Below are positions 33,451 to 42,370 of a stretch of 64,000 nucleotides of DNA, piece after piece (position 1 is the stretch's first letter; each line of letters opens with the position of its first letter). The stretch spans positions 1,450,001 to 1,514,000 of the forward strand of contig NZ_JAUSYV010000001.1 of the NCBI RefSeq assembly GCF_030817055.1, read 5' to 3'. A program made the position numbers and the translations under genes. This DNA is from Bacillus sp. V2I10 (GTDB lineage Bacteria; Bacillota; Bacilli; Bacillales; Bacillaceae). The notes beneath the pieces were generated by a model, which worked only from the letters and a program-made list of their open reading frames with translations, was not told the origin of the DNA and did no database searches.

Positions 33451-34803
33451 TTATTTAAGAGCATTTACAGCATTGATTAATCCATGTCCTGCTTCGCCAT
33501 CATATCCATTTTTATATAAATCGATAGAAGAAGATTGAACAATTTGCTTTACTTGAGCCGGAGAGAGCTGATCTTTTCCATGCTTTGCGATGATAACTCC
33601 TGCAAGTGCAGCTGCTTTAGGAGCTGCCATTGATGTACCTGCTTTGTAGCCGTATCCTCCAGGTACAGTGGCTAAACATAGATAAGTATTATCTCTGCCT
33701 GCCCCAGTACTTGGATTGTAATTTGGCCCTAAATCGCCGCCTGGAGCAATCACGTCAATTTTCCCAACGCCATAGTTTGAGTAGAAAGCCAAGTTCTTAA
33801 GCTTTCCGCCAGCTGAAACGCGAATCATGCTCTGGCTGCTCGGGCTTCTGTGAGTAGCTCCATTATCATCACCAGAGAGTTTGCCTGGACTGCTGATATC
33901 TACTGCGTTGTTGCCCGCAGAGCCTACAACTGTTACACCTTTTTGAATGGCATACTTTATTGCACGATTAAAGAGCTGGACATCAGCAACGATATCTTTT
34001 GTAGCGAACTCAGGATTTTGGTACCAGTCGTAACCGCCCAAGGACATGTTTACTACATCTACATTATCATCGGCAGCCGCCATAAGGGCTTCAGCGATAT
34101 GAGCCGTTTCAGCTCCTCCTGTTGGTCCAAATACACGGTATGCAGCTACTTTTAAATCAGGCCCGACACCCATTGTTCTTCCTTTTGCTGCAATCGAACC
34201 GGCTACGTGTGTGCCATGTCCGTTTTCATCTTTAGGATCTGTAAGACCCGGAACAAAAGATTTTCCATATGCGTAGTTTTCTTTTAAATCAGGGTGAGTA
34301 TAATCAATCCCTGTATCAATGACGCCTACTACAATATCTTCGCCGGAAGCTGCTTTTCCAGTACCGCCTGGAAGTTTCCATGAGGCGCCGTTTTCTGTAA
34401 CTTGCTTAATATCCCATTGAAGCGTCTCATACAGATCTGCTTTTGCAGTTTCAGCTTCCTGGATCGTTAATTCTGCTTCAACTGCAGGTGTCTCAGGGTA
34501 CAACTTATTCTGAATGCCGGCTTCAGCGATCTGGGAGGATTTTTTAACTTCTTTTAAGAATTCAGGATTTGCTGAAGTAACTTCTACTGCACCAACATGT
34601 TCAAGCGTGCTGCTTATTTTTCCTCCAGCATCTTCTACTAAGTCTTTATACCCGGACGGTAAATTAGTCTCGTTTTTGAAGATAACTATGTATTTCTTCT
34701 CAAGTGCCTGAGCCTGTCCTGTTTGTGCAGGCCCTGCAAATACGGCAGAAGCACAAAGTGCCGTGGTCAAGATGCCTGAAAAAATAACTTTCTTCAATGT
34801 CAT
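33451..34803 (-). CDS. Secreted S8 family serine protease (subtilase)
   Basis: A 450-residue preproprotein. A signal peptide (about 1-23, LTTALCASAVFAGPAQ) precedes an inhibitor-I9-like propeptide (KKYIVIFKNETNLPSG). The catalytic triad is in VIDTGIDYTHPDL (Asp), NGHGTHVAG (His) and GTSMAAPKAA (Ser), with oxyanion Asn in GSAGNN. It is distinct from AprE-like subtilisins and nearer to the lantibiotic-leader/Blp-like subtilases in layout. The start has AAGGGGG upstream. The mature domain has a cysteine (TYLCLATVP). Confidence 0.88.
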   Translation of the reverse strand: MTLKKVIFSGILTTALCASAVFAGPAQTGQAQALEKKYIVIFKNETNLPSGYKDLVEDAGGKISSTLEHVGAVEVTSANPEFLKEVKKSSQIAEAGIQNKLYPETPAVEAELTIQEAETAKADLYETLQWDIKQVTENGASWKLPGGTGKAASGEDIVVGVIDTGIDYTHPDLKENYAYGKSFVPGLTDPKDENGHGTHVAGSIAAKGRTMGVGPDLKVAAYRVFGPTGGAETAHIAEALMAAADDNVDVVNMSLGGYDWYQNPEFATKDIVADVQLFNRAIKYAIQKGVTVVGSAGNNAVDISSPGKLSGDDNGATHRSPSSQSMIRVSAGGKLKNLAFYSNYGVGKIDVIAPGGDLGPNYNPSTGAGRDNTYLCLATVPGGYGYKAGTSMAAPKAAALAGVIIAKHGKDQLSPAQVKQIVQSSSIDLYKNGYDGEAGHGLINAVNALK

Positions 34804-35060
34804 TATTTATAACCCCCTTTGTTTTCTTAATTTTCATTATATTATAAAGAATGTGGGAGAAATGAATATTATTCGTCATATTTCTTGCTATTGATGCTGT
34901 TGAATAAACATATTGATATAAGATTACTATCCGTTTTGAAGGATCTGGTAAACCATAGTGACTTTTAGACTGTAAAGGATGCTGTTTAATAGTACGCATG
35001 TTCAATCATTTTGTCGAAATGATCGTCCTTTTTTCATGATTTCTTTTAAATTTCAAAAAA

Positions 35061-35088
35061 AAAACGCCTGATCATGTCAGACGTTTTC
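35061..35088. terminator. Hairpin overlapping the end of ytzI
   Basis: AAAACGCCTGA (35061-35071 region) pairs with TCAGACGTTTT (35077-35087), one wobble, with A- and T-runs. It includes the ytzI stop. Confidence 0.65.
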
Positions 35089-35244
35089 CTTGTTATGTTT
35101 TTTAGAATCTGATTCCTGTGTGTATTCTTCTTTGTGAAGAGGATCAATCTTATGCTCGTATTTATAAGCTTTTGACGTAGTCAGAACACTGAGCAGCAGC
35201 ACAATAATAATAATAATAATGCAGATCGCAAAAATATAAAACAT
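35077..35244 (-). CDS. ytzI: YtzI-like small membrane protein
   Basis: A 55-residue protein, MFYIFAICIIIIIIVLLLS followed by a charged tail ending HKIDPLHKEEYTQESDSKK. One membrane segment with six consecutive isoleucines from an ATT repeat, then a hydrophilic C-terminus. In B. subtilis a YtzI-type gene lies next to dps and ytkA, matching the location here. A GGGGGA-type site precedes the start on the minus strand. Function unknown. Confidence 0.7.
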   Translation of the reverse strand: MFYIFAICIIIIIIVLLLSVLTTSKAYKYEHKIDPLHKEEYTQESDSKKHNKENV

Positions 35245-35297
35245 GTGATAATCTCCCCCTGTATACCATAATTGTATCAGAAATCAGGCAGTAACCT

Positions 35298-35323
35298 GTT
35301 TTATTTTTTCTTAAAAGGGGCAA
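35298..35323 (+). promoter_or_regulatory. Possible sigma-B promoter for dps
   Basis: GTTTTA (35298-35303), 14-bp spacer, GGGCAA (35318-35323), close to the sigma-B pattern GTTTAA-N14-GGGTAT. B. subtilis dps uses sigma-B, so the assignment fits. Confidence 0.5.
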
Positions 35324-35352
35324 TTTATAAGTACATAAGGAGGAGATTGAAA

Positions 35353-35793
35353 ATGTCTGAAAAATTAGTGCAAACAGTAAATAAACAAGTAGCTAACTGG
35401 ACTGTTTTATATGAGAAATTACATAATTATCATTGGTTTGTAAAAGGTCAAAACTTCTTTACACTGCATGAAAAATTCGAAGAGCTGTACAATGAAGCGC
35501 ATGTTCATATTGATGAACTTGCAGAACGACTATTAGCACTTGATGGAGCGCCTGTTGCGACTCTAAAGGAATGTCTTGAGCTATCCACAGTAAGCGAAGC
35601 AGAAGGCAAAGAAACAGCAGAGCAAATGGTGAAAACGATCTATGATGATTTTTCAAAAGTTGCCGATGAACTGAAAGAAGGTATGGACCTTGCAGATGAG
35701 GTCGGCGATGAAACAACAGGAGACATGCTCCTTGCTATTCATCAAAGTTTAGAAAAGCATAATTGGATGCTGAAATCATTCTTGGGAAAATGA
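35353..35793 (+). CDS. dps: Dps, mini-ferritin DNA-protection protein
   Basis: A 146-residue Dps (B. subtilis YtkB). Dps dodecamers oxidise and store Fe(II), consuming peroxide and shielding DNA. The interface ferroxidase residues are in HNYHWFVKGQNFFTLHEKFEELY and VHIDELAERLLALDG. AAGGAGGAG precedes ATG 35353; a longer in-frame reading from 35272 lacks a site. A sigma-B-like promoter is visible upstream; no convincing PerR box. Confidence 0.95.
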   Translation: MSEKLVQTVNKQVANWTVLYEKLHNYHWFVKGQNFFTLHEKFEELYNEAHVHIDELAERLLALDGAPVATLKECLELSTVSEAEGKETAEQMVKTIYDDFSKVADELKEGMDLADEVGDETTGDMLLAIHQSLEKHNWMLKSFLGK

Positions 35794-35821
35794 GGCTGCC
35801 GCAGGGCAGTCTTTTTTTATT
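35790..35821 (+). terminator. Terminator after dps
   Basis: GGCTGCC pairs with GGCAGTC (one wobble) around GCAG, followed by T7. Confidence 0.7.
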
Positions 35822-36116
35822 GTTGAATAAATATTAAAATAATCGCTTAGAAGATACTTTAAAAAATCGTTATGCCCAGGAAAAAGTGCATCAAAGCTGT
35901 AGAATGGAACAGAAAAATCGTCTTCACCCTAAAAAAAGGTGCGTCATAGAATACCAACATAAATAGTAGATTATCCATGCCCTTCTTTAAGAAAGTTCTC
36001 ACTAATAATTACTTGAATAGATCTTTTATTTTTCATATTGACACTATCAACCATATAGGTTATTTCTATCGTTACGTCTGCCGATGATAAAATAGAGAGA
36101 AGGGTAATAATTCATA
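35794..36116. other. Gene-free stretch between dps and the small ORF at 36117
   Basis: 323 bases, AT-rich. Apart from the dps terminator and a TTGACA (36038-36043) / TATTTC (36061-36066) promoter-like pair pointing rightward, nothing recognisable was seen. Confidence 0.5.
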
Positions 36117-36284
36117 ATGGCTGGTCAGGCCAGCCGGCTGCAGCACACATTAAGCATGAATTTGGTGCAAAGCCAAATGGCCACGCAGGCAGCACATGTG
36201 ACAGTCAAGATGGTGGATTTTACAAAAGTTCAGACTTTCCAGATCATCCATCTCTTGGAACATAAGATTGATAAAAAGGCTTAA
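36117..36284 (+). CDS. Small protein, possibly YjfB-like
   Basis: A 55-codon frame beginning MAGQASRLQHTLSMNLVQSQ and ending LLEHKIDKKA, rich in Gln, Met and His. A GAGAAGGG site precedes it at long spacing, a promoter-like pair lies 50-80 bp upstream, and a strong terminator follows seven bases after the stop; these support a real gene. The SMNLVQSQ...KMVDFTKVQ pattern loosely resembles the YjfB family of short motility-associated proteins, but the match is weak. Confidence 0.45.
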   Translation: MAGQASRLQHTLSMNLVQSQMATQAAHVTVKMVDFTKVQTFQIIHLLEHKIDKKA

Positions 36285-36289
36285 CTGGC

Positions 36290-36326
36290 ATAAAAGACCG
36301 GTCCGTGTACAATGGACCGGTCTTTT
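36290..36326 (+). terminator. Terminator after the small ORF
   Basis: AAAAGACCGGTCC pairs with GGACCGGTCTTTT, followed by an A/T-rich end. Confidence 0.8.
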
Positions 36327-36446
36327 ATGTGCTTTGCCCTGGCTCATTCAGTACATTTTTTTCACTAGCGGGTATTTGCTAGAGCAAAGAGGGAGAGAAA
36401 ACATAAGATATATGGATTCTATTATTTTTGAAAGGAAGGCAAGAAG

Positions 36447-36851
36447 ATGCCTCGTCCAGAAATGGGCTTGCTTATGTTTACATCCATTTATTTTTCCGTG
36501 CTCACCTTCATAGTTGGCGAGCTTCATGAAATTTTTTTAATTCTGCTTTCGTTAATGTTCATTGAGTTAGTCACCTTTATTCTGGCTGATGCTCTAACCA
36601 ATACTGGAAATTTGCTTAGAAATTCGATTTCAAGGCTTGGTGCAAAGGTTATCATCATTTCAGTCGTGGCTGTTGCAAATTTAATTGATTTGGTGCTTAA
36701 TACGAACTATATACTGCGTGATGGAACGATCTGCTTCTATATTGTTTTCGAAGCTCTCCGCATCTTAAGAAATGCTCATAATGTGAAGCTGCCTGTTCCG
36801 AAGTTTTTAATTAGGATTTTAGAGTTTATTGAGCAATTATTTAAAAAATGA
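36447..36851 (+). CDS. ytkC: YtkC, holin-like membrane protein
   Basis: A 134-residue protein with three or four membrane segments (GLLMFTSIYFSVLTFIVG; FLILLSLMFIELVTFILAD; VIIISVVAVANLIDLVL) in the phage_holin_4 family. Here it is a chromosomal stand-alone gene, as ytkC in B. subtilis between dps and ytkD, not part of a phage. AAAGGAAGG precedes the ATG. No lytic enzyme is nearby. Role unknown. Confidence 0.75.
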   Translation: MPRPEMGLLMFTSIYFSVLTFIVGELHEIFLILLSLMFIELVTFILADALTNTGNLLRNSISRLGAKVIIISVVAVANLIDLVLNTNYILRDGTICFYIVFEALRILRNAHNVKLPVPKFLIRILEFIEQLFKK

Positions 36852-36920
36852 GTGCCGAATAATTTGTTCATGAATAGGAAAAAAATAAACAATGGACAAG
36901 TAAAGGGGTGCTTTTAGGAA

Positions 36921-37253
36921 ATGTCAGATACGAAGCAAACTTATTATGTAACGGTTGCGAACGGTGAAATATCACAGCTGAGCACGTCAGCTCCGTGGGA
37001 TTATAAGATTGAAGCGACAGAAGAAGAAATTACATCGCTCAGAGAGTATTTTGATCAGGTGTATTCATCTGACTGGCAGGGTTTCTTCAGAGCCCATGTA
37101 CCGTATTTAGAATATCATTATGACAGGCAGAATGATGCAATTGATCAAACGAATTATAAAATTTATGAAATGATTTATCAGCTTGGAGACGAAGAAGCCA
37201 AGAATCATATTCGTTCCCAGGGAATTTTAAAAAAGATTGAAGAACAACAATAG
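36921..37253 (+). CDS. Conserved hypothetical cytosolic protein
   Basis: A 110-residue acidic protein without signal or membrane segments. It starts MSDTKQTYYVTVANGEIS and includes IEATEEEITSLREYFDQVYSSDWQGFFRAHVPYLEYHYDRQND, a helical, aromatic-rich core. Close homologues in Bacillus carry the uninformative label hydrolase/acyltransferase, but no catalytic motif is visible. AAGGGGTG lies upstream. It sits alone between ytkC and ytkD. Confidence 0.7.
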   Translation: MSDTKQTYYVTVANGEISQLSTSAPWDYKIEATEEEITSLREYFDQVYSSDWQGFFRAHVPYLEYHYDRQNDAIDQTNYKIYEMIYQLGDEEAKNHIRSQGILKKIEEQQ

Positions 37254-37318
37254 GTCTTATACAAACTCTTTCATTGTGATAAGATTTTTATGGACACATA
37301 GAAATTGAGGGATAGAAA

Positions 37319-37792
37319 ATGTTTCGATTTAAAGATTATTATCACAATGAAGTTCATCTGTCTTTTGAAGAATATCCATTTTCAAAAGAACCTAAGCATG
37401 TTTGGGTCATTTGCCGGTTTGGGGATCAGTGGCTGCTTACGATTCATAGAGATCGTGGATATGAATTTCCCGGCGGCAAGGTCGAAAACTCAGAAAGTCC
37501 TGATGATGCTGCGTTAAGAGAAGTAAAAGAAGAAACAGGAGCAACCGTATCAAAACTAAGATATATAGGACAGTATAAGGTGCTCGGAAAAGAAAAAACC
37601 ATCATTAAAAACATCTATTACGCAGAAATAGGCGAGATTACCCCCCAAACCGACTATCTTGAGACAAAAGGACCAATCTTATTTGAAGCACTGCCTGAGG
37701 ATATCGGAAGGAATCGCAAGTTCAGCTTTATTATGAAAGATGATGTATTGGTTAAGAGCCTTGAGAAAGTCTTGGCTGAATATTTGGTATGA
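37319..37792 (+). CDS. ytkD: YtkD, Nudix hydrolase
   Basis: A 157-residue Nudix hydrolase. The Nudix box is complete: GGKVENSESPDDAALREVKEETG. B. subtilis YtkD hydrolyses oxidised and normal nucleoside triphosphates and has been linked to RNA 5' pyrophosphohydrolase activity. A nearby stop and GAGGGATAG sequence set the ATG at 37319. A hairpin with T-run follows the stop. Confidence 0.92.
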   Translation: MFRFKDYYHNEVHLSFEEYPFSKEPKHVWVICRFGDQWLLTIHRDRGYEFPGGKVENSESPDDAALREVKEETGATVSKLRYIGQYKVLGKEKTIIKNIYYAEIGEITPQTDYLETKGPILFEALPEDIGRNRKFSFIMKDDVLVKSLEKVLAEYLV

Positions 37793-37822
37793 TTCCGGTA
37801 TTGGATGCCGGGATTTTTTTTG
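37790..37822 (+). terminator. Terminator after ytkD
   Basis: ATTCCGGTA pairs with TGCCGGGAT (wobbles), followed by T8. Confidence 0.65.
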
Positions 37823-37896
37823 TTTAAAAAATAAAACGTCCCATTGGAAAATATAGTAATATTAATTGAAGGAGATGAAAGCAGGGGGATTAAAAA

Positions 37897-38448
37897 ATGA
37901 CTCACAGTGAACCAAGATACATTTGGATGGCCATTTCTTTAGTATTAGCAGTCTCAAGTTTTTTTGTGATCCTGATTGTTCCGTATACCATACATAACAT
38001 TTTATTTCACACAATGAATACAGCTACAATCCAAACGCCTAAGCTTGTGCTGTATATGTACGGAATATCAATTGGAATTTTCGCACTTGCAAGTTTTTTT
38101 ATGTATTTGAATCAGAAAAAACTATGGAAAGCTGCATTGCCGTTAACTGTTATTGGGGTTATTGGGATTGGACTTGGTACAGATCACTATAAGGTGGTGA
38201 CTTATGATGAAATTAAATTCAGCAAACCATGGTCTTTTGCTGAAACTAGCTACGAATGGAAGGACGTTAAAGAAATTATCACGGAAGAATCAGATGATGA
38301 GGCGGTTAACTGGCAGGTGAAGCTGTTATTTAAGGATGGAGAAGAGCTTGTCTTTCTTCGAGACAGAAGATTCAACAGTGATCATGCAAATTTTTATTCT
38401 GCTGCAAAAATGAATGGGGTTCCTTACAAAGGCATAAATGATAAATAA
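37897..38448 (+). CDS. Uncharacterised membrane protein
   Basis: A 183-residue protein. Three hydrophobic segments lie in the first ~90 residues (ISLVLAVSSFFVILIVPYTI; LYMYGISIGIFALASFFMYL; ALPLTVIGVIGIGLG). A ~90-residue soluble tail with DEIKFSKPWSFAETSYEWKDVKEI resembles bacterial PH-like folds. Function unrecognised. GGAGATG lies upstream at some distance. It is convergent with the isp gene across a shared terminator. Confidence 0.65.
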   Translation: MTHSEPRYIWMAISLVLAVSSFFVILIVPYTIHNILFHTMNTATIQTPKLVLYMYGISIGIFALASFFMYLNQKKLWKAALPLTVIGVIGIGLGTDHYKVVTYDEIKFSKPWSFAETSYEWKDVKEIITEESDDEAVNWQVKLLFKDGEELVFLRDRRFNSDHANFYSAAKMNGVPYKGINDK

Positions 38449-38478
38449 AAAGGCTTTCGATTACCGAAAGCCTTTTTA
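38447..38478. terminator. Bidirectional terminator
   Basis: AAAAAGGCTTTCG (38447-38459) pairs with CGAAAGCCTTTTT (38465-38477). Confidence 0.85.
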
Positions 38479-38486
38479 TATGAGCT

Positions 38487-39455
38487 TTATACTCCAATCG
38501 ATGAAGCAATATTTTCTTTTTTAAGAAAATCTGCCAGCAGGTCTGGAGCCGTCAAGTAGATTAAGCCGTTTCCTTCAAGACTTTTTGGAAAGCCGAGTGG
38601 TATCGTGCGTTTCATCAGCTGTGCATAGATTTCCGGCTCTGAAAGCTTTCTTTCGAATTCACTCTCAGCCATCAGTTTCACTAATGCAAGAGCGCCTGAA
38701 ACGTGCGGTGCGGACATCGATGTTCCGCTGAAAACGGCATATTTTCCGCCTGGGATGGTAGAAATGATTTTCTCACCTGGTGCCACGGCATCTATTTCAT
38801 TATTGGAATTTGTAAAGTAAGAAGATTTTCTTTGAAGGCTGATTGCTCCGACTGAAATGACTTCATTGTAGCAGCCAGGGTAAGAAAACTCAGATGTTTT
38901 GCTGTTCCCATCGCCTTCATTTCCAGCTGCACATACGACAAGGATTTGATTTTGGACAGCCTTCTGAACGGCCTGATGAAGCTCAGGAACGTCTGTTGGT
39001 CCGCCGAGAGACATCGAGATAATATCAGCCTTTTCTGCGATAGCATATTCAATGGCATTAATAATCCACTCATAGGCACCTGAACCTTCTTCACCGCCAA
39101 GTGCTTTTAAAATAAGGAGCTTAGCTTCAGGTGCTACACCAATAACTCCTGATTCAGCATTTACGGCAGCAATCGTACCGGACACATGTGTTCCATGGCC
39201 GTTGTAGTCTGTAAATACTTCCGGATCTCCATTATCATCATCGGTAAAGTTGCGGCCGCCGATTACTCTGCCCTCTAAATCCGGGTGCTGAGCATCACAT
39301 CCTGTGTCAATTACTGCGATCAAAACATCTTTGCCTTTATTTCCTTTGCTCCATAATGCGGGGGCTTGAATTAATTCCACGCCTTCCGGGATTTGCTGTA
39401 CCTCTACAAGCTGATTATCAACTTTGTACGGGATTAATTTAATAGACTTTTCCAT
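38487..39455 (-). CDS. isp: Intracellular serine protease (Isp-type subtilisin)
   Basis: A 322-residue subtilisin without a signal peptide. The short N-terminal stretch IKLIPYKV is the LIPYK-type inhibitory extension of Bacillus intracellular subtilisins, removed on activation. Triad residues are in AVIDTGCDAQHPDL (Asp), YNGHGTHVSG (His) and SGTSMSAPHVSG (Ser), with the oxyanion Asn in CAAGNEG. Isp degrades cytoplasmic proteins in stationary phase and sporulation. AGGAGGGG precedes the start on the minus strand. Confidence 0.93.
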   Translation of the reverse strand: MEKSIKLIPYKVDNQLVEVQQIPEGVELIQAPALWSKGNKGKDVLIAVIDTGCDAQHPDLEGRVIGGRNFTDDDNGDPEVFTDYNGHGTHVSGTIAAVNAESGVIGVAPEAKLLILKALGGEEGSGAYEWIINAIEYAIAEKADIISMSLGGPTDVPELHQAVQKAVQNQILVVCAAGNEGDGNSKTSEFSYPGCYNEVISVGAISLQRKSSYFTNSNNEIDAVAPGEKIISTIPGGKYAVFSGTSMSAPHVSGALALVKLMAESEFERKLSEPEIYAQLMKRTIPLGFPKSLEGNGLIYLTAPDLLADFLKKENIASSIGV

Positions 39456-39639
39456 TACAACCCCTCCTAATCATTTTTTTAAGAAACAAATGTTAAGGCC
39501 AGAGACAGAGGTAAAATAATCGGAACTTTCTGTTAAATTCTATCATTTTCCTTCAATTCTAGCAAATGCCAAATAGACTAGGGGTACGAATAATGAAAAT
39601 GTCACAGAATCTATTAAGACTGATAATCCAGCAGTAAAA

Positions 39640-39664
39640 CAAAAATAAGGCCCATTCAGGGCCG
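39640..39664 (-). terminator. Terminator after ytlD
   Basis: GGCCC (39649-39653) pairs with GGGCC (39659-39663), followed on the minus strand by a T-rich run. Confidence 0.65.
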
Positions 39665-39670
39665 TATTTG

Positions 39671-40477
39671 CTATTCATCATCCTTAACCAGTTTTCTCTC
39701 CAGCAGTTCAACGGCCTGGTACATAATGGTTGCAAAGCAGGCGATAATGATAAGCGAGAGAAGAACGAGAGTGAAGTTGAAGACCTGAAAACCATAAATA
39801 ATCATGTATCCCAAACCTTTTGCAGATACCAGGAATTCTCCGACTATGACACCAACCCATGAGAGTCCTACATTGACTTTCAAGGTTGAAATAATCGTAG
39901 GAAATGATGCGGGCAGTACGGCTTCTTTAAACATCTGCCATTTTGAAGCGCCGAATGTCTGAAGCACCTTTAGGTAGTTAGAATCAATTTCTCTGAATGC
40001 CGTATAAACTACGATTGCTGTTATAATGATAGAGATGATGGCGCCCATCGCAATAATAGAGAAATAACCCGGTCCAAGTGCAACGATTAATATAGGTCCG
40101 AGCGCAACCTTTGGCATGGCATTTAAAATGACCAAGTATGGATCAAGAATATTTGACAGCCGCTTTGACCACCAGAGAACAGCTGCAAGCACAGTGCCGG
40201 ACAGGGTGCCGATTATAAACCCAAGAACGGTTTCAAATAAGGTGACGCTCAAATTTGATAAGAGCGATCCATCGGCTGCCTTTTCCAAAAACAAGCTCCA
40301 TATTTTAGAAGGATAACTGAACAGCAGCGGGTCAATCCACCCTCTCTTGCCAGCTAATTCCCATAGTGAGAAAAAAGCGATAAAGATAAGAATTTGATAA
40401 AACCTTACCCAGTTTTTCTCTTTTTTCAAGCCTTTTAAATAAGATTGATGCAATCTGTTTAATTCAATCTTTTCCAT
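39671..40477 (-). CDS. ytlD: YtlD, ABC transporter permease (SsuC/ThiX-like)
   Basis: A 268-residue binding-protein-dependent permease with six membrane segments. The EAA loop is KEAVLPASFPTIISTLKVN. ATG 40477 overlaps the 3' end of ytlC by 14 bases. With YtlC and YtlA it makes an NMT1/SsuABC-type importer; candidates are thiamine precursors (hydroxymethylpyrimidine) or sulfonates. No thiamine riboswitch precedes the operon. Confidence 0.87.
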   Translation of the reverse strand: MEKIELNRLHQSYLKGLKKEKNWVRFYQILIFIAFFSLWELAGKRGWIDPLLFSYPSKIWSLFLEKAADGSLLSNLSVTLFETVLGFIIGTLSGTVLAAVLWWSKRLSNILDPYLVILNAMPKVALGPILIVALGPGYFSIIAMGAIISIIITAIVVYTAFREIDSNYLKVLQTFGASKWQMFKEAVLPASFPTIISTLKVNVGLSWVGVIVGEFLVSAKGLGYMIIYGFQVFNFTLVLLSLIIIACFATIMYQAVELLERKLVKDDE

Positions 40478-41237
40478 CAAGCTGATCCAGCTCCTTCCAA
40501 ATGTGCTGAAAAAGATCTGTAAAGGAGGGATGCTGTCTCGCGGTAAATGGTGTCAGGTTCTTTAATTCTTCTGGCACGTGAAAGATTTGAGCGATTCTGC
40601 CTGGTTTAGAGGAAAGAAGAAAGATGCGGTCACTCATAGCGATGGCTTCGCCAATATCATGTGTGACAAGCAGAGCTGTTTTCCTGAAATCCTTCAATGT
40701 GCTCCAGACGAGGTCTTCGAGCTTTAGCTTTGTTTGATAATCAAGCGCTGAAAAAGGTTCATCAAGCATAAGAAGCTTAGGGTTTGTAGAGAGCGTTCTG
40801 ACCAGAGCTGCACGCTGCCTCATGCCGCCCGAGAGCTGCCGGGGGTATTTCTTCTCGACATTCTCAAGTCCCATATCTTTTAAAAGAGAAAGGCTTTTCT
40901 CTTTCGCTTTTGCTGAAAGGTTACCTCCAATTTTCAGGCCGAGCAGAATGTTTTCTTCAATCGTTTTCCATGGGAAAAGGTAATCCTGCTGCAGCATATA
41001 TCCAATGGCAGAGGAGTCTTTTTTGACTGATCTATCTTCCATTAAAATGCTTCCTTTTGTTGGTGAAATCAGACCCGCGATTATGGACAGCAGGGTAGTT
41101 TTGCCGCATCCGCTCGGGCCAAGAAAGGAGATGAATTCTCCTTCCTCTATTTGTAAATCAATATCCTCTAATGCAAGGGTTGCTGATTCTTTTGTAAAAT
41201 ACATATGGTGGATATGCTGGATCGTCAAGAAAGACAT
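40464..41237 (-). CDS. ytlC: YtlC, ABC transporter ATPase
   Basis: A 257-residue SsuB/TauB-type ATPase. Walker A GPSGCGKTT, Q-loop YMLQQDYLFPWKT, signature LSGGMRQR and Walker B LLMLDEPFSALD are complete. AAGGAGG precedes the start on the minus strand, 12 bases after the ytlA stop. Confidence 0.92.
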   Translation of the reverse strand: MSFLTIQHIHHMYFTKESATLALEDIDLQIEEGEFISFLGPSGCGKTTLLSIIAGLISPTKGSILMEDRSVKKDSSAIGYMLQQDYLFPWKTIEENILLGLKIGGNLSAKAKEKSLSLLKDMGLENVEKKYPRQLSGGMRQRAALVRTLSTNPKLLMLDEPFSALDYQTKLKLEDLVWSTLKDFRKTALLVTHDIGEAIAMSDRIFLLSSKPGRIAQIFHVPEELKNLTPFTARQHPSFTDLFQHIWKELDQLDGKD

Positions 41238-41249
41238 GCTGAAACCTCC

Positions 41250-42236
41250 TTACTTTGCAGCGTCTTCTGCGAACTTCGTATTAACCAGATTCTCGTGTTC
41301 GATACGTTCCGGCAATTCGTTCGCTTCTTCCATGATGTTTTGAAGATTGGTCCATTCCGCCTCATCAAGGATTGGATCAGTCGCAAAAGATCCCTGCTCT
41401 TTATAGCGTTCAATTACAGTTGTGATAATCTCAAGGTCTGTATCTTTAAATTGCGGGGCAATGGCTTTTGCAATGGTTTCAGCGCTGTTTTCTTCAACCC
41501 ATTGCTGTGCTTTATAAATAGCTTTTGTAAATTTTTCTGCAGCTTCTGAATCCTCTTTTAAAAAGCTTTCTTTTGCCATAAATGTTGTGTAAGGAACTTT
41601 ACCGGATTCACTTCCGAATGATGCCACAATGTGGCCTATGCCTTCTTTTTCAAAAATGCTTGCTGTAGGCTCAAACAGCTGAACGAAATCACCGGTTCCT
41701 GAAGCAAATGCACTTGGAATATTAGCAAAATCAATATTTTGAATCAGATTTAAATCATTCTGCGGATCAATTCCCTGCTGCTTTAATACAAATTCTCCAA
41801 CCATCTGCGGCATTCCGCCTTTGCGCTGACCAAGGAAAGTACTGCCTTTAAGCTGATCCCAGCTGAAATTCTCGATTTTTTCTCTTGAGACAAGGAACGT
41901 TCCATCCGTTTGTGTTAGCTGGGCAAAATTGATAACCGGATCTTTAGAGCCTTGAGCAGAAACGTAAATCGATGTTTCTGAGCCAACAAGTGCAATATCA
42001 GTCCCGTCTGAGAGAAGAGCTGTCATTGTTTTATCTCCGCCCCATGTCGTTGTCAGCTCAACATCTAGGCCTTCTTCTTCAAAAAAACCTTCAGACATTG
42101 CTGCATATAAAGGAGCATAAAAAATGGAATGAGTAACCTCAGCCAACCTGATTTTTTCCGGCTTGTTTTGATTGCACGCACTTAGTGTAAAGATAAGAAG
42201 AGCAAGTACCGCAAAGCCGATGAGACTTTTTTTCAT
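41250..42236 (-). CDS. ytlA: YtlA, substrate-binding lipoprotein (NMT1/THI5-like)
   Basis: A 328-residue periplasmic-binding-fold lipoprotein with lipobox FTLSAC (Cys21). EVTHSIFYAPLYAAMSEGFFEEEGLDVELTT is the NMT1/SsuA-type opening. It captures substrate for YtlC-YtlD. The GGDKTMTALLSDGTDIALVG segment is near-identical in form to ThiY-like proteins, which suggests a pyrimidine precursor, but a sulfonate is equally possible. AAGGAGG lies upstream. It leads the operon ytlA-ytlC-ytlD on the minus strand. Confidence 0.87.
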   Translation of the reverse strand: MKKSLIGFAVLALLIFTLSACNQNKPEKIRLAEVTHSIFYAPLYAAMSEGFFEEEGLDVELTTTWGGDKTMTALLSDGTDIALVGSETSIYVSAQGSKDPVINFAQLTQTDGTFLVSREKIENFSWDQLKGSTFLGQRKGGMPQMVGEFVLKQQGIDPQNDLNLIQNIDFANIPSAFASGTGDFVQLFEPTASIFEKEGIGHIVASFGSESGKVPYTTFMAKESFLKEDSEAAEKFTKAIYKAQQWVEENSAETIAKAIAPQFKDTDLEIITTVIERYKEQGSFATDPILDEAEWTNLQNIMEEANELPERIEHENLVNTKFAEDAAK

Positions 42237-42370
42237 ATGAAATCCTCCTTGGTGACAGACACCATCAAAAAATATTAAAATGAGTATCCAGTTTTGTAAC
42301 GCCTAAAATAATGTATGATTGCGAAAAAAATGTGTGATTGCCCATAAACGATTTTGTGAGGTGCAAGGAA

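Noticed and set aside
34700..35005. Minus-strand frame upstream of the subtilase
   Set aside because: It mostly covers the AT-rich promoter region and the signal-peptide part in another frame; no homology or start signal.
36447..36851. Prophage remnant because of a holin-family gene
   Set aside because: No phage structural, integrase or lysin genes nearby, and ytkC occupies the same chromosomal place in B. subtilis.
42237..42340. TPP riboswitch ahead of ytlACD
   Set aside because: The proteins look ThiY/SsuA-like, but the upstream region lacks the conserved thi-box core, so no thiamine control can be claimed.
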